Source: Chaenocephalus aceratus (lineage: Eukaryota > Chordata > Actinopteri > Perciformes > Channichthyidae). From it: 64,000 nt of DNA. Shown here one piece after another: positions 20,974 through 32,340 of the stretch. The notes beneath the pieces were generated by a model that was given only the letters and a program-made list of their open reading frames with translations, did no database searches and was not told where the DNA came from. Position numbers and translations under genes: made by a program. How positions within the stretch are numbered: the stretch's first letter is position 1; each line of letters begins with the position of its first letter. The stretch lies in NCBI GenBank assembly GCA_023974075.1, contig CM043798.1, positions 6,732,173 to 6,796,172 on the forward strand, given 5' to 3'.

Positions 20974-22240
20974 CAGGGGTTTTCAAAGTGTGGGAAGGTG
21001 AGCCTCCCCTCAGAGAACATAAGAACAGCCGCGCCCCCCTCCCAATTATTATTGCTGTTATTATTATTATTATTATTATTGTTGCTACAATGCAGGGGTA
21101 TTCAATTGCATTTCAAAGAGGTCCAGTAAGAGAACATGTCATTAAATGCTCTGTTTTCGCTGTCTACCTTCCGCCATTTGAAATTACTGTTTTTACTTTT
21201 CCTGTTTGTCTACCCTCCCTCCCAAATGTAAAGCGTCTTTGGGTTCAAGAAAAGCGCTATAGAAATATAATGTATTATTATTACTGTTTCTCTCCTCTTG
21301 TCTCGTCTGTCTCTGTGTGTGTGTTTGAATCTATCGTGCTGACTCACTGACTGCACCGATTTGATTGGCTGAGTAGCGTCACCTCCTTAAAACATTAAAC
21401 AATAACTTTTTTATCTTTATGTTTTACACATATTGTATAAAACTCCCCACTACTTGGACTATTCCTTGCACCCCTCTAGAATAAGCCGAATGGTCTCAAC
21501 CATATTGCATCAGTAACATGCACTTGTTGTTATAACAAGATCGCAAGGACACTGGTAGCGATCGGACAATTGAGTGTTGTTCAGTTTGTGTGTTGTGGAA
21601 CATGCGTGCATGAAAATATACCACACACGCAATTACAATTGCATGTTCAATTCACTACCCTGGAAGTTAATAAAGTTGTTAGAATTGGAACAGCCTGTGG
21701 ACAGCCGTTCTTCCTTGCATGTCAGTCGCCGAGACCTTCTTACAGAGGACAAGCAAATCTAGCTGCAGCACGACCCGTATATTTTCGCACACCGTGTTCT
21801 TAACACATATTTTTTAAATATTTTTAACATTTTCAACATCGTAGATACATCCTTATATGCTCCCTGCAACACACTGAACGTCAACTTTGCCTCCTTATTA
21901 CACTCACCCCTACTTTAGTGGGAACTATGAGTCTGCGTCTTTGATGCACACAGGGATAAACGCAGATCATCCTCTGGCTGCTGCCTTGATCCGTACTTGC
22001 TTTTGATCAAAGTCAATGCGGAAAACCCTCACTCACACAGGTAGGTGGAGGTGAAGGGAATGAGCACTTGTACAGCCTTTTTGGCGAGGTGGGGGCAACT
22101 CGGTCTCCACAGACAGCCAAAAGTGGGCAAGTGTCACTTTACTCGTCTTTTTCTCGTTATTTTTTGTCTCACGCAGCGCCTTCCATGAAGCTCTCTGGCG
22201 CCCCCCAGGGGAGGCGCGCCTCACACTTTGAAAACCGCTG
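20974..22240. mobile_element. hAT element near the 3' end of serpinh1
   Basis: Inverted ends CAGGGGTTTTCAAAGTGTG and ...CACACTTTGAAAACCGCTG. The 8-bp duplication is CTCTCGTG/CTCTAGTG (20966-20973 and 22241-22248; 7 of 8 match). Interior includes an L2-type tail (21218-21284). No transposase was recognised. The right end lies 65 bp beyond the serpinh1 stop and so may fall in its 3' UTR. Confidence 0.85.
21218..21284 (+). mobile_element. LINE 3' tail with (TTA)n inside hAT element
   Basis: Reads aatgtaaagcgtctttgggt ... aaaagcgctatagaaatata then tattattatta, the same tail type as at 37910-38061 and 49520-49668. Confidence 0.65.
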
Positions 22241-22305
22241 CTCTAGTGCGAAATAAAACATATAGACAAAAAATACACACACCGTTAAGCTTTACTTTAT
22301 ATGGT

Positions 22306-22608
22306 TTACAATTCATCTCTTATCTTGTCACCCTTTGGCCGGACCATCCTGCCGAGGAAGAGGATTGACTTGGTGCTCTCGTCCTTCACGAGGAAGATGA
22401 AAGGGTGGTCTGCATAGAACAGTTTGGGGTCTTTCAGCTTGTCTGTGCCGAAGATGCTCGTGTCCATTTCGTTTCCATCAGTGTCCCATTCCAGGGCTGA
22501 GGCGTGGAACACACTGGACAAGTAGAGGTCCTTCTTCCCAGACATTTTGGAAAAGTCAGCTTTGGATTTGTTTACAGCATCTGTCAGGCCCAACTCCCCG
22601 AGGTGTTT
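22306..22608 (-). CDS. serpinh1: serpinh1 last exon (residues 311-410)
   Basis: Encodes [20 protein letters not shown], the reactive-loop region [17 protein letters not shown], the [13 protein letters not shown] block and the C-terminal RDEL, then TAA at 22308-22306. The reactive loop lacks an inhibitory-type hinge, as expected for HSP47. Confidence 0.96.
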   Translation of the reverse strand, partial: KHLGELGLTDAVNKSKADFSKMSGKKDLYLSSVFHASALEWDTDGNEMDTSIFGTDKLKDPKLFYADHPFIFLVKDESTKSILFLGRMVRPKGDKIRDEL

Positions 22609-25600
22609 CTATGAATGGGAGCAGGAAGTTAGTGTGCAATTCAAATTGTATAAAACAGCAATTCAATCAGAAGTCAAGAGATGTGGTCATCTTTAGTGTC
22701 TTACCTGCAGGTTGTGACTGACTTCCATGCTGACTTTGGGCAGAGACACAGCTACTGCTGTCTGCTTCAGCGCGCCCATCCACTTATCCAGCTGCTTCTG
22801 GGTCAGCAGCTTCTCCAGCCTTTGCAGAGATTCCACATGGTGGGGCATAAAGAACACCACAGTGGACTTCTTATGAGCCAGAGGTATGCTCAGGATGGAT
22901 AACTTATTAGTTTTGTCGTCAAGGAAGCCATAGAGACCTGTGGAAATAAATGACATGTATTACACATAATTCTTTTTCTGGTCATAAGATGTCACTGTTT
23001 CTTTTAGTTAAAAGTAATTCCATCTTAAGCTTGAGCCGTTGTCGCTGCTAGCTCGGGGCTAACAGAGCACCCTCACTTTAATCAGCAGGTGGAAGAGTTG
23101 TAGCATTTGTTCACAGACAATAAACTACACACACTGCACTGCCACATCACTGCTGACTTATTTTAACTGAATTAAAATGCCTTTAAGTTGTTTCTGTTTT
23201 TATTGTGTTTCTCCTAACTTCAAAAAAGAAATGGACTTAAAGATTGCAACCCAGTCTCACGGCATTTCGTGTTCACCAACACGATTTTTAATCTATTGAT
23301 TCGTGTTCACCATCACGATTTGCCCCTTTTTTTCGTGTTGCACAGCACGATTTTAAAAGCAATGTATTTCTACTGCCTGCAGCACGTCTTTTTTTCTCCG
23401 GTCGGGTCGTGGGAGGACCGGAAGCTGTGTGGTTCATAAAAACATGTTCTTACTCCATATCAAGCCACAGTTATTGCTTTTATTTTAAATCGTATAATTT
23501 CGGACTTTTGTTGCCGTCTGTGAGGAAAATAAATGGGGCTCAGAGCCTCAGGATACTGAAATCTGTATTTTTTAAATCTTTTTTTCCTTCTAATTCGTTA
23601 TTCTTTTCAAAATAACACACTGTTATTTACTCACCAATAACACACAATTATCCTTGCTTTTATTTATTGGTTTAATTCCATAATCTCGGGCTTTTTTGGC
23701 GTCCGTCAGGAACTGAATTTCAAAATAAAAATAACCGGAAACAGACGTAGGCCTATAAGGGACATTTCGAGCATCATTGCGATTGTCAACATTTCTGAGT
23801 TTAGGATGGCCGAACACTACACTACCCATAATCCCCAGCTATCGTTTAGGACTACAGTCCCCGCAAGGTTATGCCGAGCGTCAAACAGCTGTGTGAAATG
23901 GAACGAAACCACGCCAGACTATCCAAAACTGGAATCGCACACCCGCCCAGAACTACACATGCTGGCTATTGTGTTTCGCAAAATGTTCTATGGGACGTCT
24001 CTACTGGACGTTTTCGTTTTTCCCACAATTAGAAGTTGCCAGTATTAAACACATTGGTGTTATCAAATGTAAAACATATAATTAATAAATGGGTGAAAAT
24101 CGCTTGTGTCCATAATACGCAGCATTAATATATACCCACATGACAGCTCATTGTTACTTTGTAATTCTACTCCACGACAGTTCAGAGGTTAACCTGGTAT
24201 TTTTACTCCACTACATTTATTTGAGTTACTTTGCAGATTCTGATTAATGATGTGAAATATAAACAACCCTTAAATCAGACTTTAGTTACACCTGAGTAAA
24301 ATGCAGGTAAGGTGATTGTCAAGTGCCAACAATCAGGAGAGATATTTGATAGTTGGTGCTTGAGAAGACTAAACATTTATCTGCAATTGACATGAATGGA
24401 AACAAGTAATAAAGTATATTCATTACTCATTATTCTCTACTAATAGTTAATTAAAGACTGTATATTATGGCTATTTTGCACATCCCTTTCAAGATTTTCA
24501 AAGGTTTATTGACATATCATACACAATTACGGTGTAGTTATGCAATGAATGAAAAACTTGGGTCACAGGTTCCTCAACAGTGCATTACAAGACATCTATC
24601 AATATGTGTGTACCACCACCATTAAACTGTCATATTCTGCACATTTCTTATTCTATCTACATACATAAGAGTATAATTAATGTGTATAATATCAGTTAAA
24701 ATAAGTGCTTCAACATAGTTAACATTGCAGGAAAGCAATATATTAGACGTTAAGTACTTTGTCAGGCTTAATATTTATCTGTAGATAGATACCCCCAAAG
24801 ACCTTAATCTGTTATTTAATGTTTAAATAAAGGTTAATCCGTTTTTTCTGTTTTGTACCTCCTCCTATTAATATCTTTGTATCCAGCACTAAACTGTTTT
24901 ATTGTAGAGATCACTTATAGTATCTTCTTGATTTTTTATATTCTATATTTCTATTTATACTTTCCCCCTATGAAAGTATGTACTCTTAATATTTTTGTAA
25001 TCAAATATAACACGTAAAAACAATAATTCAATAACGTGCTTTAACTACTAGGAGGTGCACACAAGGTACACACAGCCATAATAACTTTGTATTATTAGTG
25101 TGTATGTACAACATCTGAAGATGTATAGTTTTATTCATGCTTTCACATCATTTTACAGCATATTGCTATACTATTTCAGACTCAGTATTTACATTCTTAC
25201 ATTCAAAGAAAATCAGTAATATCTTTAAAAACTACAGTCCTTTTATATCAACTGTGCACCGTTATGGTGTAAATATAACCTATCTATGAATTAGATCAAA
25301 TGTAAAAGTCAGCCGAATTAGTGTTGATACTGCAAGGAGACGTATTGTGTGAAGAGAAATTGAAGATGTTGTTTAATTGTTGATATATTTATGATCCACG
25401 TCAAGTATTCAGTTTCGGCGGCATTTCTTCCAGTTTGTCCAAAGGTCTTCTCATCAGGGCTCTATAAATAAAGAACTACGGCAGATCTGTAATATGTAAT
25501 GCAGCCGAACCGTGTATTACAATGCCGTTATGTGATGACTTTCAAAGAGAAAAGCAAGAGCACTCGGAATTAAGTAGTATTTTATTCTTTTAAAATGTTT

Positions 25601-28263
25601 TCCGGATTTCATATAATATAAACACCAAATCCCAGCATGCATTGCGGCTAACACATCCAATCAGCGAGCTTAAAACCATAGCTGAGGGTCTTGGGTAATC
25701 GCTTCGAAATGCCTACGTCTGTTTCCAGTTATATTTATTTTGAAATTCAGTTCCTGACGGACGCCAAAAAAGCCCGAGATTATGGAATTAAACCAATAAA
25801 TAAAAGCAAGGATAATTGTGTGTTATTGGTGAGTAAATAACAGTGTGTTATTTTGAAAAGAATAACAAATTAGAAGGAAAAAAAGATTTAAAAATACAGA
25901 TTTCAGTATCCTGAGGCTCTGAGCCCCATTTATTTTCCTCACAGACGGCAACAAAAGTCCGAAATTATACGATTTAAAATAAAAGCAATAACTGTGGCTT
26001 GATATTGAGTAAGAACATGTTTTTATGAACCACACAGCTTCCGGTCTTCCACGACCCGACCGGAGAAAAAAGACGTGCTGCAGCCTGCAGGCACGAAACA
26101 CGTTACCAGTAGAAATACATTGCTTTTACAATCGTACTGTGCAACACGAACAAAAGGGGCAAACCGTGATGGTGAACACGAATCAATAGATTAAAAATCG
26201 TGTTGGTGAACACGAAATGCCGTGAGACTGGGTTGAAGATTGTAAGCGAGGGCAGCTAGCCTGGCTCTGTCCAAATTACAATTTGCATCCACCAACAGCT
26301 CTTTTGCTGATTAATTAACACTCTATATATTGTTTGTTTGATCCATACAAAACCTAAATAAAGAAATTACCATTTGTAAAAAAAAAAGTTAGTGATTTCC
26401 AACACCAACCCAAAAACTGCTGCTCAGACACAGTTTAGCATTTAATCCCACTATAAAAAGGGCAATTGTTCTTTTAACACTTGCCTGCACACGTCTCTTA
26501 TAATGGCTATTTGCGAAACGAAAGTGGCTAGCCGCTAAGGGTGCTAACAGACTGACCAACAGTGATATAACATAAGCTGGAGGGTGGCCACACACTATTT
26601 CACATTTCACTGTATTATTTTAAAGCTATAATATTAAGTTTAACCTAAATCTGTTGACATAATACATTTAATTATAGTCAATGTTTCAGTTTCTTCAGTT
26701 CAGTGGGCTAAGAAGGTGCTATCAGCAGTAACCCCCGCCGTCCCCACAGAGCAGTGGTGGCCATCAAGTGATGGAGGAATGAGTCATTGAGCCCTGAAAT
26801 GAGTCAACATTAAATGCCCAACATAAGGTCTGTGGTTAAGTAACTTAGGAGTTAACGTTTTGTTCTACAACATAAAATATGTCAGTAAAAAACCCATTAG
26901 CTTTTGTGAAGGAAACCAGCGCAATGCCTTTTTCGGCCCACCATCAAAAAGAGCAACCGTAGCAACCATGCGCGGGAAGTCTTCTTCGCTGCTTTTGTGG
27001 CAGACTACAGCGCCACTTACAGGCCTGGCATATGTACTACAGCGTCTCTAGCGCTTTCGAGTGGTCTCGTGTGAACGGACACTATTCCGGGCTGACGTCA
27101 GCTCGGATGGAATCTGTATCCGCTCGTTGTAGCCCCGTTTTTAAAAGATTTGGGTACGGAGGAAAAGAGAGAGGGTTTTATTTTCTGACGCTGCGTGAGT
27201 TCCCCGACACACCGGGGACACATATTTATGTATAAAAGACATCACAAAGTGCATTTTGCATGATAGGTCCCCTTTAACTAAAGCACTGAGAATCTGGGAT
27301 TACGACACACACTTAGGGAGAATGACTTCATTAGTTACTAGTCAGGTAGACATTACCCCGCTATATCTTTACATATTACATCGTTTTTAGTTGCTCTGTA
27401 TGTTGTATTGAGAACCTTTGAGAATATTTCCCAAAAAGATTTTAACGAATTTTGTTTCTGAATATATACTTGGACTGTCCCAACCTACCGGTACGGTGCA
27501 TCATCTGTAATGAAACAGTGTAGCCACGGGATACCACAAATCCACGGTTGTCCACCATTTTATGATGGAATTGCTCGTCCCAATGAGCTGTGTGGAATAC
27601 AAATCAGTTAGTTTTAAGAGCATTTAAAAGGAATTATATTGCAAATCTGCAGGTTTAATACTCACGTTTGAAAAACATAGCATTGATGATCATCGCCCCA
27701 TCAGCCTTCTCCACATCCTTGGTAACTTCGGACAGTTTGCCGTCAGTAGACTTGGACGCCCACTCGTTGATGGAGTTCACGGCGCTCTTCTTATCACTGA
27801 AGTTTATCTTGGAGTGATCAAAGTTATAGTGCTTCTGGCTGCTCTTGACAAACTCATCTACAAAGGTGACGGAGCTGGGTCCATAGAGACGGTTGCTGAT
27901 CTTCCAGGTGACATTGCGGGTTTTTGGGTCGCTCACCTCAGACAGGAGCTCAGCCAGACCAGAGTGCAGTTGATCATCTTTGACTTTAGCCGCATTCAGA
28001 ATGTTTTTCACCTGAGAGGCAGTGGAGGCTTTGCCCCCAAGAGCAACCAGACCCAGAGAGGAGGCCACCACTACAGGGGAGATCAGGATGTTTTCTACGC
28101 CCTTTTCCTTAGCCATTTTTTGGTAGAGACTGAAGGCAAACTTTGCACTGTTGTCAGCCAGGATGGTGGCATGTTTGCTCAGGACTTTCTTTGGTGAAGC
28201 CGAGGTAGCAGCTGAAGCAGAAGTAGCCAGGAGGACCAGGGCCATCAGGCTTTGCACCCACAT
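22306..28263 (-). CDS. serpinh1: serpinh1, HSP47 collagen chaperone (four coding exons)
   Basis: Serpin H1 (HSP47) is a non-inhibitory serpin of the ER lumen that binds and stabilises folded procollagen triple helices. Coding exons on the minus strand are 27666-28263, 27489-27587, 22705-22937 and 22306-22608, totalling 1233 nt and 410 residues (human 418). Features in order are a hydrophobic signal peptide (about residues 1-18), the serpin core with [20 protein letters not shown], the N-glycosylation site RNVTW, the [13 protein letters not shown] segment, the collagen-chaperone stretch [18 protein letters not shown], and [15 protein letters not shown]. It ends in the ER-retrieval signal RDEL. 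The frame is intact. Fish usually have two copies (a and b); the paralogue cannot be settled here. A 4.5-kb intron holds a foldback transposon. A splice-acceptor-like sequence just upstream of the ATG implies a noncoding 5' exon. Confidence 0.96.
22705..22937 (-). CDS. serpinh1: serpinh1 third coding exon (residues 233-310)
   Basis: Encodes [19 protein letters not shown], then the [15 protein letters not shown] and [14 protein letters not shown] blocks typical of HSP47. Acceptor ...ttccacag, donor gtaaga; phase 0 at the 3' end. Confidence 0.95.
23247..26235. mobile_element. 3-kb foldback DNA transposon with ~500-bp inverted arms, in serpinh1 intron
   Basis: Left end CAACCCAGTCTCACGGCATT and right end ...GCCGTGAGACTGGGTTG are inverted copies. 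Similarity continues for about 500 bp (23247-23745 and 25710-26235). A perfect 7-bp duplication AAGATTG flanks it (23240-23246, 26236-26242). The arm tips carry short hairpin-like repeats (tcgtgttcaccaacacga, tcgtgttcaccatcacga). The 2-kb core is AT-rich and noncoding as far as I can see. Superfamily unassigned. Confidence 0.88.
27000..27255. repeat. Dispersed repeat with 'aggtcccctttaa' end, copy 1
   Basis: Words ggaggaaaagagag, ttttattttctgac, acaccggggacacatattta and aaagtgcattttgcatgata recur at 62410-62565 in the same order and orientation. The ctttaa edge suggests a TTAA-inserting element, but the other end was not found. In serpinh1 intron 3. Confidence 0.6.
27489..27587 (-). CDS. serpinh1: serpinh1 second coding exon (residues 200-232)
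   Basis: Encodes [19 protein letters not shown] and continues [14 protein letters not shown], matching HSP47 [17 protein letters not shown]. Acceptor ...cacacag, donor gtaggt; it lies 78 bp from the first coding exon. Confidence 0.95.
27666..28263 (-). CDS. serpinh1: serpinh1 first coding exon (residues 1-199)
   Basis: Starts ATG TGG GTG CAG with signal peptide [18 protein letters not shown] and ends ...INAMFFK plus one base before gtgagt at 27665. It covers the N-terminal half of the serpin fold, including the glycosylation sequon NVT. A ttgattag acceptor lies 9 bases upstream of the ATG, so the transcript starts in an upstream exon that I did not locate. Confidence 0.95.
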
Positions 28264-29133
28264 GTTGGAATGCTAATCAAAGATAAAGAAAGATATAAAG
28301 CAAATCTTATTAATGTACTGATTTAAGCGAGCCAAACTTTTATCTTGGCTAATTTGTTCCGTTTTAGTTTCGCATATCTTAACCAGAGATGGGGTCGTTA
28401 CTAAAAAAAAGTAATATATTACATATTACATATTACATTTTTAAAAAGTAATATATTACACTACTTCGTTACTCTCTACATAAAGTAATTCGTTACTTTA
28501 CTCGTTACTTTAGTCGCAGGGCCGGCCCGCCCCTCCCTGCAGGCAGATCACGCAGACTGCTAAAGTTTTAAATGTTCTCTTTAGTTCAGTTTCCATTGTC
28601 GCATAAGACTGATCCAGATAGCTCCTGAATGTTTTCCTATCTGACCATGGCTGTCCTCTGTCTCCTGCTATCTGTATATTTTGCGCAGTCTATCTCTGCT
28701 CACGCTGTTGCGTCAGCGTGTTCTCCTGCGTGTTGGCCATGTGTTGCACTGGAGCACACCGCAAAGACTTCAGCCGAGCACGTACGAACTGCGCATGCGT
28801 GAGTGGCAATAACTCTCCTTACCAGCAGGCGGCGGTAGTGTGTATTCGTCATTCAAAACAGGCAACAACCGGAAAACAGAGAAGAAGAACAGACTACGTG
28901 TGTGATATAAATAAACAACAGCTATGTGCGTTAGCTTCACCTTAGCATGTGTTCTTTGCAGGTGTTTGTTGAGGTTTGATTATGACTGATTTTAGAAAGT
29001 AACGAAGTAACGCGTGTCGGGGCAATGTTAGTAACTGTAGTGTGATTACTGAATTATAAAAGAAACGCGTTACACTACTCCGTTACCGACAAAGTAATAT
29101 TATTACAGTAACGCGTTACTTTGTAACGCGTTA

Positions 29134-29754
29134 AGGCCCTGACACACCAACCCGATTTTGGGAGTCAGAGGCCGTCAGAGGCTGTCGGGCATTCGCGGCG
29201 CCGTAGTCAGGTTGGTGTGTCCCGCACCGTCGACCGTGACACGCCTTATTTGGACTGCCAGACCCGATGCATGGCCGATTCAACATGTTGAATCGGCCAT
29301 GCATCGGGTCTGGCAGTCGGACCAAATAATCACTCTGATTGGCTGTTCAGCTAGCAAATCAGTGCATGAGAAGCGAAGCGGAAGTGAGGGACGTAAACAA
29401 ACGATTTAAGAAGGCACACACAGACTGCTATTCATTTTCATCTCATCATGGCGATCTGGAATGATGCAAACGAAGACCTGCTCATCACCTTGATCCAGGA
29501 GAGGCCAGCTCTGTATGATATTACGAAGAAAAGATACTCTTCTTCTTCTCTGTCTTCCGGTTGTTGCCTCTTTTGAATGACGAATACACACTACCGCCGC
29601 CTGCTGGTAAGGAGAGTTATTGCCACTCACGCACTGAAGTCGGTGCGGTGTGTTCCCGTGCGACACATGGCCAAAACGCAGGAGAACACGGCCAGGCAAC
29701 AGCCGACTTCAGCGTCAGCTAGTCCTCTGGTGACTGCTTGGTGTGTCAGGGCCT
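29134..29754. mobile_element. Harbinger-like element nested in hAT, with MADF-like ORF fragment
   Basis: Ends AGGCCCTGACACACCAA and ...TTGGTGTGTCAGGGCCT, flanked by 3-bp TTA on both sides, as in PIF/Harbinger. It contains a 66-bp perfect palindrome. At 29449 a plus-strand reading frame starts MAIWNDANEDLLITLIQERP and continues ALYDITKKRY, like the start of a MADF domain found in Harbinger partner proteins. It breaks after about 30 codons. Non-autonomous. Confidence 0.82.
29256..29321. repeat. 66-bp perfect palindrome
   Basis: From GACTGCCAGACCCGATGCAT at the left, through central CAACATGTTG, to the exact reverse complement at the right (coordinates good to a base or two). Both 33-bp arms match without error, so single strands would form a spacerless hairpin. 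Confidence 0.88.
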
Positions 29755-29856
29755 TTACACCCAACTCTGATCTTAACTTATTTTTCCAAATTCGAAGCCT
29801 TTTTTTGGGCACCTCATCTGCATTTTTTAGGATTATAGCAAGGCGAGTTGGGTTAA

Positions 29857-30236
29857 AGGTGGGGTAGGTCATTTTGGAGAAACCAGCTCGAGTGCGCTAG
29901 AATTTGAAAATACACAGCCGGAAGATATCTGCCACTTCCTCACAGAGCCCCTCCTCCAACACACACGAACGCGCACATGACCAATGAGGGCACGAGATAA
30001 GTTTGTGCACAGATGGAAGACTGACAGGCAGGTAGGCCATCCAGTTACTTTAGCCGGGCCGGCTCAGATGATTGGTCGTGCTTTTTACAGTACTCCAGCT
30101 TCCACAGATGACATTTTTTTATGGATCTTTTGTCAAAGCACTTCAGATATTCATTGCTATCGGGATGTTGAGAGCATTCCATGGAATATAACAAAAAGTG
30201 TATCTCGAGCCGGTTTCTCAAACGTATACCCCACCT
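29857..30236 (+). mobile_element. TTAA MITE (Kolobok/T2-like), copy 2
   Basis: Ends AGGTGGGGTAGGTCATTTTG and ...CCCCACCT with TTAA on each side (29853-29856 and 30237-30240). Noncoding; about 40-bp terminal repeats containing the CTCGAG site. Confidence 0.88.
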
Positions 30237-30240
30237 TTAA

Positions 30241-32194
30241 GCCTTGACATTCAAAAACGTCTCTCCCAAATAAACCTTGAGGCTAGACCTACACCACAGA
30301 CACGTAGGCAGCTACAGGATGTCAAGAAGAAACACATGCGGCCAGCTACGAGTTCTTCATGTCTTGGCAACACACACGATTTAAGTTTTCTAATATAATC
30401 TCTAGAGGAAAGAGTCTGGTTGATGCTGATCAGTTTCCCATGACGTGGAAAAAGTGATCACACACACTCAACCAATGCCAGGGTTAGAGTTAGAGATGGG
30501 CTTACTTCAATGTGCATTAAAGAGATCAATGGCAAACGGCTACGTTTTAGAGTTTATTGTCTGTATAACACAATTAACAGCAACTTTTCCAGTTATTTGA
30601 AATGATTAGTGTTGGAAGATACATTTTTTATTGTGCTGCAACTTGAAAACAGAAAGATCAAGGATGAATAGATTCATCAACTGCTGATGATATGATCTGA
30701 ATAGCATGTTAAGGTAACACTGCATGTGATAATCATACTATGTTTCTTTTAATGAAAATCCATTTGGTTTTTATGTTATTTTCTACATGTTCTACAGCCA
30801 CCTCCGAATGTCTACTTGCAAGCAACATACTTTCACGTTTTGTAAATGTTTTAAAACAACTTGCAAGAATCACACAGTTTAGGACTGCAATGGAATATTT
30901 GACTCCTTATCCCAGATCTGAGTTTGTGGCCTCTTTACATGCCTGGGCATTTCCCACAAGTTGAACACACTGCATACTTTCCCTCCCCCCTTACTTCCAG
31001 AACTTTTATCTTACCTTATTGGGCTCTTTCAACAGTTCAGCAGGTTGTCCTGAAGCTTCTGCAACAAGATCCCCTGATCTGCTGTATGTGAGGATAATGT
31101 AAATGGCAGTCAAACATAGAATTGTATGAAACAATTGCAGGAATTGCTCTGCCTGGTTCACAGAGCATTAAAATCTCTGCTCAGGAATCTTCCTCCGCCC
31201 ATAGTGAGGGGCAGTGGGGGAAGAATCTGCAACCCCCAGGTCCTAAAGCCTGATCGTGTTGAAGCCACCCACCCCTCTGTGACCTATAATAAAGTTACCC
31301 TGTATTACGCATTGATTATGATTGCATCCAAATATTAGTGTTCTTGTTAGAATCTTAAACACTTTCAATACTGTTTACTCATCCAATTAATAAAGTTGTG
31401 TTTGTTATACATAAAGTAAATATGGTAGAACTATCTTTTTTGTATTGACATAAAATATAGCTTAACAATAGTAGTATATTGGTGTGAACATTACAATGCA
31501 TACTTCTATCTTATTGTTTTAGTGACGGCTTCATTTCTGAACTCATGTAATTGCCAAAATACAAACTTGTTGGGTCATGAAGAACATGTTGACACTTACA
31601 GTGAGAGTTAAGGACCTTTGTTGTTGTCAAAGTGCTTTTACAGCCATTTCCTCCCCACCCCCCACTCGTAATTGTCCCTCTCCGACTCTGCCACCAGGTC
31701 TATACATTTGACCAAGGCCACACTTGAGTATGCACTGCTAAAGTAATGTGTTCGACTGTGGTGTTGATCCATGAGTGAATGGGTCAGAAACTGTGTCTAA
31801 AGTTGAAGTGAATGAACCAAACCTTCATATTTAGAAAGGTGAGTCACTTAATATCTTACTGTAATGTTTCAACACCTGCCGATCAATTATTATGTCTAAG
31901 AACAACTATTTCCAGTTAATCTAGTCCCGAAAAACCCTTTACTTAACCATAAAGTAGGAACTTTTATTAATAAAGAAATTGATAACTATAAACACATTAT
32001 TATATCAGTAGCTGGTTAATTATTTCAGATAAATAAGTTGGCAATAATATCAGTACAGTTGTGGCTTTCTTAATTATTGTGAGGTCACGTGTATGATAAT
32101 AGAGCCCATAAGAAGATGGTCAGTGTGCACGTGCCTCTATCTGTGTATTCAATACATATATCCAGTTTTGAATACAAATGTTTTGATTTCATCC
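30241..32194. other. Intergenic between serpinh1 and hAT copy B
   Basis: AT-rich sequence without recognised gene or bounded element. The serpinh1 5' exon and promoter may lie here. A GAAGCTTC palindrome near 31052 resembles part of a heat-shock element but is isolated. Confidence 0.3.
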
Positions 32195-32274
32195 ACTATA
32201 CACAGGGCTGCACATAACTGGCAAAAAAGAGCACCGGGTCATTTAAAACAAATGCATTTGCGTACCAACCATAG

Positions 32275-32340
32275 GGCGAGAGAGAGCGAGAGAGCGAGAG
32301 CGAGAGCGAGAGAGCGCGAGAGCGAGAGAGCGAGAGAGAT
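32275..32340. repeat. (GAGAGC)n simple repeat in hAT copy B
   Basis: Irregular gagagcgagagcgag units, in the position of the GAGA repeat in copy A. Confidence 0.8.

Larger units (their letters stand above)
28384..29769. mobile_element. hAT element split by a Harbinger-like element
   Basis: Ends CAGAGATGGGGTCGTTACT and ...TTACACCCAACTCTG. A perfect 8-bp duplication ATCTTAAC lies at 28376-28383 and 29770-29777. Interior near both ends is built from TTACTTTGTAACG-like words. The right part is interrupted by the insertion at 29134-29754. It sits about 110 bp upstream of the serpinh1 ATG, probably near that gene's 5' exon or intron. Confidence 0.88.

Noticed and set aside
27814..28197. Plus-strand ORF of 127 codons
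   Set aside because: Shadow of serpinh1 coding sequence on the opposite strand.
31048..31060. GAAGCTTC as a heat-shock element for serpinh1
   Set aside because: One isolated inverted pair. A functional element needs at least three alternating GAA units, and the serpinh1 transcription start is not located.
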